Assembly: GCA_902572915.1 (NCBI GenBank)
Contig: CACGHR010000003.1
Location: forward strand, 1-37,447
From: an uncultured Prochlorococcus sp.
GTDB lineage: Bacteria > Cyanobacteriota > Cyanobacteriia > PCC-6307 > Cyanobiaceae
Direction of reading: 5' to 3'
DNA length: 37,447 nt
The number at the start of each line of letters is the position of its first letter. Position 1 is the stretch's first letter. The notes under the pieces were generated by a model. That model was not told where the DNA came from and did not search any database. It was given only the letters and a program-made list of their open reading frames with translations. The position numbers were made by a program, and so were the translations under genes. This document shows positions 30,993 to 37,447 of the stretch, piece after piece.

Positions 30993-31706
30993 TTATAAAT
31001 ACTCATGTGATTTTTTAGAAACTAAATTTCTTAATTCTGCGAGGAAAGCATTAGGTCCTCTGCCCTGAAAATAAGAGAGTTTTTTTGAAGCCTCATATAA
31101 GTCAAGTAATTCTCCATCTAATTCTTCTGCTGTATAGTCTTTAATTCCTGCTAGTACCTCAGCAAAACGTTCTCTTCGGGCAGATTTATTTACAGCATAA
31201 GCTTCCATTACCTGAATCTTACATGATCTCCAAGCCTTGTCCTGACAAAAATGTACTGAAAGGGCATCACTTAAAGCGGAGGCTTCTTCATCTTCTATAT
31301 ACCAGTCAAAAGATGAAGGGAGAGATTTTAATCCTGAAAATATCTCAAATAATTCACCGGCCGACAATGGATTACCAGAATCGTTTTTTAAGGGTAATGC
31401 AGATTCTTGCAAAGATTTCCATAAATCTGGGTAATCACTTTCTAAACGATCCCTGATTTTTTCTATACCTTGATCAAGAATCGTATTAACTTGAGCTAAT
31501 GCAAGAAACACTTCAGGACCCGGAGAAGATAACTTTCCATTTCTAAGATTAGAAATTTGCGAATTATGAACTTTACCTAAATCAAGAATTTCAGAAAGTA
31601 ATGGCAAAACCCTATGTGACCAACCATTCCTCTCATGCCATAAGTGTATCAAATGAGCCATAGCCCTTCGACCTCTAGATAATTTATCGCGATATCCGAG
31701 ACTCAC
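30993..31706 (-). CDS. Uncharacterised protein with N-terminal HTH-like region
   Basis: 237 aa; HLWHERNGWSHRVLPLLSEILDLGKVHNSQISNLRNGKLSSPGPEVFLALAQVN resembles an XRE/Cro-type HTH; C-terminal half not recognised. Confidence 0.75.
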   Translation of the reverse strand: MSLGYRDKLSRGRRAMAHLIHLWHERNGWSHRVLPLLSEILDLGKVHNSQISNLRNGKLSSPGPEVFLALAQVNTILDQGIEKIRDRLESDYPDLWKSLQESALPLKNDSGNPLSAGELFEIFSGLKSLPSSFDWYIEDEEASALSDALSVHFCQDKAWRSCKIQVMEAYAVNKSARRERFAEVLAGIKDYTAEELDGELLDLYEASKKLSYFQGRGPNAFLAELRNLVSKKSHEYL

Positions 31707-31739
31707 AGATAATTAAAATGATTAATAGTATAGTATGAT

Positions 31740-31777
31740 AATATTACATATCGGTAATTTTGAAAATAGTATTTCAA
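31740..31777. promoter_or_regulatory. Two adjacent dyads in the HTH-gene/desC divergent intergenic region
   Basis: AATATTAC-ATATCG-GTAATTTT (31740-31761, one mismatch) and TTGAAA-ATAGTA-TTTCAA (31760-31777, perfect 6-bp arms). Confidence 0.35.
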
Positions 31778-31781
31778 TATC

Positions 31782-32720
31782 ATGAATTCAGTAATTTTCC
31801 AAGAAACAGCAAAATTAAAAAAACCTGTTCCAGCTGAAAAAGTTATAGAACTCTCAGAAAAATTATTAGAACCTTCCAGCCATTCAAAAAAATATCCTCC
31901 AAGACTTCATAAAACTTGGGGAACAATAGTTTTTATGATTGTAATTCATATTCTCTCCCTCATAGCTTTACAACCAAAGTTTTGGAGTCTCCCTGCAGTC
32001 ACATCATTATTATTTTTTTACTGGGTAACTGCTTGTTTAGGAGTCACTCTTGGATACCACAGATTGTTATCACACAGATCTTTCATTGTTCCAAGATGGT
32101 TAGAAAGATTTTTTGCTACTTGTGGAGCTATAAGTTGCCAGCATGGACCTATTGATTGGGTGGGTTTGCATAGACATCACCACTCCTTTTCAGATACAGA
32201 AGTAGATCATCACAACAGTAAGAAAGGTTTCTGGTGGAGTCATATGGGTTGGATGTTTAAAGACGTTGAAGCACTAAAAGCTGTTCCAAAACTAAGTGCA
32301 GATTTAATTAAAGATCCATACTATAGATTCCTAAATAAATATTTTTTACTTTTGCAAATTCCTATTGGACTTTCTTTATACGCCATAGGCCAAAAATTAG
32401 GTGTTGGTGGTTTAGCTTTGGTCCTATGGGGAATTCCATTGAGACTTGTAGTCGTTTATCACATAACATGGCTAGTAAATTCAGCTACTCATTGTTGGGG
32501 CAAGGCGCCATTTGAGAGTGGTGATTCATCCAAAAACAATGCTTGGGTTGCTGCATTAACATTTGGAGAAGGTTGGCATAATAATCATCATGCATTTCCC
32601 AATTCAGCAAAACAAGGATTATTTAGAGGTCAAATCGATTTAACTTGGGAACATATTAAGATTCTTGCGAAATTTGGTCTTGCAAAAAAAGTAAAGTTAC
32701 CCTCTAGGTCTTATTATTAA
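31782..32720 (+). CDS. desC: Acyl-lipid/acyl-CoA delta-9-type fatty acid desaturase
   Basis: Histidine boxes HRLLSH, HRHHH and HNNHH with transmembrane segments. Confidence 0.93.
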   Translation: MNSVIFQETAKLKKPVPAEKVIELSEKLLEPSSHSKKYPPRLHKTWGTIVFMIVIHILSLIALQPKFWSLPAVTSLLFFYWVTACLGVTLGYHRLLSHRSFIVPRWLERFFATCGAISCQHGPIDWVGLHRHHHSFSDTEVDHHNSKKGFWWSHMGWMFKDVEALKAVPKLSADLIKDPYYRFLNKYFLLLQIPIGLSLYAIGQKLGVGGLALVLWGIPLRLVVVYHITWLVNSATHCWGKAPFESGDSSKNNAWVAALTFGEGWHNNHHAFPNSAKQGLFRGQIDLTWEHIKILAKFGLAKKVKLPSRSYY

Positions 32721-32740
32721 CTATATTGTTTAATACTTTT

Positions 32741-33196
32741 ATGGCTAAAAGAGTACAAGTCGCATTAACTGAATCAATCACATCACTAGGTAAAGAAGGA
32801 GATCTAGTTGAAGTAACTCCTGGATATGCAAGAAATTTTCTATTACCTTATGGCAAGGCAATGAATGTAACACCAGCAGTCCTTAAACAAATTGAAAGGA
32901 AAAAAGAAAAAGAAAAAATTGCTGCTGATAAATTAAAGCAAGAAGCTTTAGATTTCCAAACTGCATTATCTACAATAGGTAGGTTCGCTATCAAAAAACA
33001 AGTTGGAGAAGACGGTGTCCTTTTTGGAACTGTTACCAATGGGGATGTTGCCGAAGCAATTAAAGCAGCAACTAAAAAAGAAATCGACAGAAGAAATATC
33101 ACAGTTCCTGATATCCATAATTTAGGTTCCTTTACTGCAAAAATAAAATTACATCCAGAAGTAAATGCAGAAGTAAATATTGAAGTAACAAGTTAA
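32741..33196 (+). CDS. rplI: 50S ribosomal protein L9
   Basis: [41 protein letters not shown]. The tracked ORF starts at an upstream TTG (32726), but ATG 32741 matches the L9 N-terminus. Confidence 0.96.
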   Translation: MAKRVQVALTESITSLGKEGDLVEVTPGYARNFLLPYGKAMNVTPAVLKQIERKKEKEKIAADKLKQEALDFQTALSTIGRFAIKKQVGEDGVLFGTVTNGDVAEAIKAATKKEIDRRNITVPDIHNLGSFTAKIKLHPEVNAEVNIEVTS

Positions 33197-33254
33197 TCAA
33201 TTTGTTGCATTATTTTGAAAAGTCGCCAGAGTATATATCTAAGCAATTAAAGAT

Positions 33255-34637
33255 ATGGTTTCCGTACCTTTTCCAAATAATGGGAAAAATAAAAATTATA
33301 AAAAAGATTTTAATAGTGAAAATGCTGGATTAGTCCCTCCTCAAAATGTTCAAGCAGAGGAAGTAGTTCTTGGTGGCATACTTCTTGATCCAGATGCGAT
33401 CGGAAGAATTGCAGACTTAATTAAACCTGAAGCTTTTTATATAAATGCCCATCAAGAGATTTATAGAACAGCATTAATGTTGCATACCCAGGGTAAACCA
33501 ACTGATTTAACATCAATGAGTGCTTGGTTAGCAGATAATGGATCACTAGAAAAAATAGGAGGGAACGGCAAACTAGTAGAACTAGTTGAAAATGTTTCCT
33601 CTACAGCTTCCATAGAACAAGTTGCTAATTTAATTAACGACAAATTCATGAGAAGGCAACTTATCAGATCTGGAAATGAAGTGGTTCAACTAGGTTTTGA
33701 TCAAACTCAAGATACTAATGAAGTACTAGATAAAGCGGAGCAAAAAATTTTTGAAATCAGTCAAGAAAAACCTTCAAAAGGTCTAACTCAAGCAGCTGAA
33801 ATCCTTACAAGTACTTTCAATGAAATAGAGTCGAGATCATTAGGTACTTCGGTAGCTGGAATTCCTGTAAATTTTTACGACCTTGATGCGATGACTCAGG
33901 GTTTTCAAAGAAGTGATTTAATAATTATTGCTGGAAGACCTTCAATGGGGAAAACTTCAATAGTTCTTAATCTGGCTAAGAATGTTGCTCAATCTCAAGA
34001 TTTACCTGTGTGCGTATTTAGCCTTGAAATGAGTAAAGAACAGTTGACATATAGATTACTATCAATGGAAGTTGGAATCGAAAGTGGCAGGCTAAGAACA
34101 GGAAGATTACAACAAGATGAATGGCCTTTACTTGGAGAAGGTATCAATTCATTGGGTCAATTACCAATATTTATAGATGACAAACCTAACTTAAGTGTTT
34201 TAGAGATGAGATCTCTTTGCAGAAGACTAATAGCTGAACAAAAAAAAGAACTTGGATTAATTGTGATTGATTACCTCCAGTTAATGGAAGGGTCAACCCC
34301 TGACAATAGAGTGCAAGAACTTTCACGAATAACAAGAGGTCTTAAAAGCATGGCCAGAGAATTAAAAGTACCAGTAGTAGCTTTATCTCAGCTTAGTAGA
34401 GGAGTAGAGTCTAGAACAAATAAAAGACCAATGTTAAGCGATCTAAGAGAATCAGGTTCTATTGAACAAGATGCAGATTTAGTATTAATGATTTACAGAG
34501 ATGAATACTATAATCCAGAGACTGAAGATAGAGGAATTACAGAAATCATTGTCACTAAGCATAGAAATGGACCCGTAGGAACTGTTAAATTATTATTTGA
34601 ACCTCAATTTACGAGATTTAGGAATTTAGCTAATTAA
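33255..34637 (+). CDS. dnaB: Replicative DNA helicase DnaB, no intein
   Basis: PPQNVQAEEVVLGGILLDPDAI, IIIAGRPSMGKTSIVLNLA, VCVFSLEMSKEQL, LIVIDYLQLM, LRESGSIEQDADLVLMIYRDEYY uninterrupted. Confidence 0.97.
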   Translation: MVSVPFPNNGKNKNYKKDFNSENAGLVPPQNVQAEEVVLGGILLDPDAIGRIADLIKPEAFYINAHQEIYRTALMLHTQGKPTDLTSMSAWLADNGSLEKIGGNGKLVELVENVSSTASIEQVANLINDKFMRRQLIRSGNEVVQLGFDQTQDTNEVLDKAEQKIFEISQEKPSKGLTQAAEILTSTFNEIESRSLGTSVAGIPVNFYDLDAMTQGFQRSDLIIIAGRPSMGKTSIVLNLAKNVAQSQDLPVCVFSLEMSKEQLTYRLLSMEVGIESGRLRTGRLQQDEWPLLGEGINSLGQLPIFIDDKPNLSVLEMRSLCRRLIAEQKKELGLIVIDYLQLMEGSTPDNRVQELSRITRGLKSMARELKVPVVALSQLSRGVESRTNKRPMLSDLRESGSIEQDADLVLMIYRDEYYNPETEDRGITEIIVTKHRNGPVGTVKLLFEPQFTRFRNLAN

Positions 34638-34649
34638 ATCGATCCTAAA

Positions 34650-36617
34650 ATGGCAGATCATCACTCAACAAATGAATCTTTTGACATCATCGTTATTGGA
34701 GGAGGACATGCAGGATGCGAAGCTGCTATCACAACAGCAAAATTAGGATTGTCTACAGCTTTATTTACAATTAATTTAGATAGGATTGCTTGGCAACCAT
34801 GTAACCCTGCAGTTGGCGGGCCAGCAAAAAGTCAGTTGGTTCATGAAGTTGATGCATTAGGTGGAATTATTGGTAAATTAGCTGATGAGACAGCTATACA
34901 AAAAAGAATATTAAATGCAAGTAGAGGTCCAGCTGTATGGGCCTTAAGAGCTCAAACAGATAAAAGAGAATACTCAAAAAAGATGATCGAAATACTACAA
35001 AATACAGATAATTTATCTTTGAAAGAGGCAATGATTACTGAACTAGATATTGCAAAAACTGAAGAAATTGGATTGAACTCAAAAAAAATCTTAAAAAAAA
35101 GAATAAAGGGTGTAAAAACATTCTTTGGTAGTTATTATTCAGCAAAATCAGTTATCATCACAGCTGGCACTTTTTTAGAAGGAAAAATATGGATAGGAAA
35201 TAAATCAATGTCGGCTGGTAGATCAGGCGAACAAGCAGCACAAGGTCTTACTCAAAACTTGCACGAAATTGGTATCAAAACAGAACGTTTAAAAACAGGA
35301 ACCCCAGCAAGAGTTGACAAAAAGAGTATCTTTTTTAATGAATTAGATATTCAACCCAGTACTGCAGCTGATAAATATTTTTCATTTGATCCAGATATCA
35401 AAAATAATATGCCTCAAGTTAGTTGTCACATAACAAGAACAACTTCTAAAACACACCAACTCATTAGAGACAATTTACATTTAACTCCCATTTACGGGGG
35501 TTTTATTGATAGTAAAGGGCCAAGATATTGTCCATCAATTGAAGATAAAATAGTTAAATTTGCTGATAAAGAATCACATCAAATTTTCTTAGAACCAGAA
35601 GGAATTAATACCCCTGAAATATATGTACAAGGCTTTTCTACAGGTTTACCAGAAAATATTCAATTAGAACTTTTAAGAACATTACCTGGATTAAGTGAAT
35701 GTAAAATGTTGCGACCAGCATATGCTGTCGAGTATGAATATATACCTGCAACACAACTCCAAACATCACTCGAAACGAAAGAAATTGAATATTTATTTAG
35801 CGCTGGACAAATTAATGGAACTACTGGTTATGAAGAAGCAGCAGCACAAGGATTAGTTGCAGGAGTCAATGCGACAAGAAAACTAAACAAAAAAGATCCA
35901 ATAATCTTCACTAGAGAAAGCAGCTATATAGGAACAATGATCAATGATTTAATTACCAAAGATCTCAAAGAACCTTATAGAGTCCTTACTAGTAGGAGTG
36001 AATATAGGTTAACTCTTAGAGGAGATAATGCAGATAGGAGATTAACCCCATTAGGCTATCAAATAGGGCTAATTGATGAGAAAAGATGGTCGGCCTACCA
36101 AGAAAAAATGAAACTCCTTGAGGAAGAGAAATTAAGATTAAATAACACCCGTTTAAAAAATACCGATGAAATATCAAAAAAAATAGAATTAGACACAGGA
36201 TCAAAAATCAAAGGCTCAACAACTTTAAAAGAACTTTTAAAAAGACCAAACTTTCATTATTCAGATCTAATTAAATATAATTTGACTGAAAAAAATCTAG
36301 GTTCTTCTATACAGGAAGGTGTTGAAATAGATATTAAATACGAGGGTTACCTTAAAAGGCAAAAAAACAATATTGAACAAATAAATCGGCAAAGCTGTAA
36401 ATCTCTGCCTCAAGAAATAAATTATGAAAAGATAGATACATTATCTTTAGAAGCTAGAGAAAATTTGAATAAGATAAAGCCAAAAAATTTTGGTGATGCT
36501 TCAAAAATACCTGGAGTAAGCAAAGCTGATTTAACTGCATTACTTGTTTGGCTAAAAATAAGAGAAATAAAGAAAGAAAAGGCAAATATTTTTGTCGAAA
36601 AAAAGTTATCATCTTAA
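34650..36617 (+). CDS. mnmG: tRNA uridine-5-carboxymethylaminomethyl(34) synthesis enzyme MnmG/GidA
   Basis: [96 protein letters not shown]. Confidence 0.98.
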   Translation: MADHHSTNESFDIIVIGGGHAGCEAAITTAKLGLSTALFTINLDRIAWQPCNPAVGGPAKSQLVHEVDALGGIIGKLADETAIQKRILNASRGPAVWALRAQTDKREYSKKMIEILQNTDNLSLKEAMITELDIAKTEEIGLNSKKILKKRIKGVKTFFGSYYSAKSVIITAGTFLEGKIWIGNKSMSAGRSGEQAAQGLTQNLHEIGIKTERLKTGTPARVDKKSIFFNELDIQPSTAADKYFSFDPDIKNNMPQVSCHITRTTSKTHQLIRDNLHLTPIYGGFIDSKGPRYCPSIEDKIVKFADKESHQIFLEPEGINTPEIYVQGFSTGLPENIQLELLRTLPGLSECKMLRPAYAVEYEYIPATQLQTSLETKEIEYLFSAGQINGTTGYEEAAAQGLVAGVNATRKLNKKDPIIFTRESSYIGTMINDLITKDLKEPYRVLTSRSEYRLTLRGDNADRRLTPLGYQIGLIDEKRWSAYQEKMKLLEEEKLRLNNTRLKNTDEISKKIELDTGSKIKGSTTLKELLKRPNFHYSDLIKYNLTEKNLGSSIQEGVEIDIKYEGYLKRQKNNIEQINRQSCKSLPQEINYEKIDTLSLEARENLNKIKPKNFGDASKIPGVSKADLTALLVWLKIREIKKEKANIFVEKKLSS

Positions 36618-36635
36618 AAGCCATATGTCATAGCA

Positions 36636-37241
36636 CTGAATAATAAACTTTTTAACTCACCAAAAATTTTATGGGAAGAAAAAGCCTCTACTTTTTTAGT
36701 GAAAAATTCATTACCAAAAATATCTGGTCCATGGAAATTAATGCTGCTTGGGGATGGAAGTCCAACTAGACATCTACAGCTTTTAACTAATCAAGAGACG
36801 AAAATTAAATTAATTTCAATGCAAGAAGATCCTTTATTTATTAAAGAAGGACCTAAAGAATTAAATCAGTTAAATAGTCCTTTAATTAGAAGACAAGTAT
36901 GGATTAAAAACAATAATAAAAACCTAGCATGGGCTGAGAGTTGGTGGAATGCAGAACAAGTGAATGAAAATTTAAAAGCCAAAGAAGAACCAATTTGGAA
37001 GAATTTGACGCAAGACAGATCAGAGTTGTTTAGAGAAGTTGATCGAATTTCACTTGTTAATTCAAATTGGTTAGAGGATCAATTTTGTTTGAAAGGTCCA
37101 TTCTGGTCAAGAAATTATAGATTTTTTCGAGACAAAAAGCCCCTAACAATTATTAGAGAAGTTTTCAATCCACATTTAGAACGTTTATTAGGCTATTCAG
37201 GAATTAAAGAATTTACGAAACTATACTCTTCTTCTTCTTGA
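36636..37241 (+). CDS. Chorismate lyase-like protein (DUF98/Ycf21 family); start uncertain (tracked GTG at 36699)
   Basis: ISGPWKLMLLGDGSPTRHLQLLTNQ...LIRRQVWI...LAWAESWWNA...FREVDRISLVNS...GPFWSRNYRFF. Frame is open upstream to 36618 with coding-like LNNKLFNSPKILWEEKASTFL. Confidence 0.82.
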   Translation: MNNKLFNSPKILWEEKASTFLVKNSLPKISGPWKLMLLGDGSPTRHLQLLTNQETKIKLISMQEDPLFIKEGPKELNQLNSPLIRRQVWIKNNNKNLAWAESWWNAEQVNENLKAKEEPIWKNLTQDRSELFREVDRISLVNSNWLEDQFCLKGPFWSRNYRFFRDKKPLTIIREVFNPHLERLLGYSGIKEFTKLYSSSS

Positions 37242-37447
37242 TCTGGGAAGATTTCTTGATTTTGATTGACCTTGTTGGTTTGATTGATCGCTCGAAGGAT
37301 TATTCTCTTTTTCTGAAGCTCTTTGCCATCTTTCAACTTTAAAATCCATTTCATCTGGCCAATCTTCGTCCTTAGTCTCTTGTACATAAGGTAATTTTTT
37401 TTGCTCAGTTGCCTGTAATTTTTTTGGTTGCCTTAAAGATATTGCTT
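37221..37447 (-). CDS. C-terminal part of an uncharacterised protein with Arg-rich C-terminus (truncated by window edge)
   Basis: Minus-strand frame open from the window edge: AISLRQPKKLQATEQKKLPYVQETKDEDWPDEMDFKVERWQRASEKENNPSSDQSNQQGQSKSRNLPRSRRRRV*. Differs from the tracked 37193-37387 frame. Confidence 0.75.
   Translation of the reverse strand, partial: AISLRQPKKLQATEQKKLPYVQETKDEDWPDEMDFKVERWQRASEKENNPSSDQSNQQGQSKSRNLPRSRRRRV

Noticed and set aside
32726-32740. TTG start for rplI
   Set aside because: The L9 N-terminus is MAKRVQV..., so ATG 32741 is preferred.
33255-34637. Intein in dnaB
   Set aside because: Cyanobacterial DnaB can carry inteins, but this 460-aa frame is uninterrupted with intact helicase motifs.
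37193-37387. 64-aa minus-strand ORF in the track
   Set aside because: Shadow frame; another minus-strand frame is open from the window edge to 37221 with balanced composition.
1-37447. tRNA genes, CRISPR arrays, IS elements, prophage or defence islands
   Set aside because: No cloverleaf-like GGTTCGAnnCC segments, regularly spaced repeats, transposase/integrase or defence-protein motifs were seen in the frames or gaps.

Overview
This is an AT-rich, densely packed bacterial chromosome segment. Its gene content (sqdB-sqdX, ycf23/DUF561, DUF98 chorismate lyase, desC, four-ACT-domain aspartate kinase, GT2/SpoIID) fits a marine picocyanobacterium, most likely a high-light Prochlorococcus; this assignment is inferred from protein families and composition, not from a database search. 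I read 33 protein-coding genes, two of them truncated by the window edges: mutS(partial), cobH, holA, lysC, uvrB(-), ycf23(-), tilS, rnj(-), dapA(-), asd(-), tig, clpP, clpX, dnaX, GT2(-), spoIID-like(-), rpmI, rplT, TPR protein, thiG, sqdB, sqdX, an 82-aa orphan(-), gcvP(-), gcvH(-), a PLP-dependent Met-gamma-lyase-family gene(-), an HTH-like gene(-), desC, rplI, dnaB, mnmG, chorismate lyase-like, and the C-terminus of a minus-strand gene whose true frame is absent from the supplied ORF track. I saw no tRNA, rRNA, CRISPR array, IS element, prophage or toxin/defence island. The window is essentially core genome and I do not see a clear new multi-gene system. The best leads are: an Arg-rich RNase J C-terminal tail resembling the PNPase-binding tail of cyanobacterial RNase E; an uncharacterised HTH + PLP-lyase + gcvH + gcvP gene string; a two-tier hairpin starting on the clpX stop codon and ending just before dnaX; a possible gamma-producing slippery site in dnaX; tandem dyads in the HTH/desC divergent promoter; a chorismate lyase gene whose conserved N-terminus extends upstream without an AUG start; and the 82-aa orphan.
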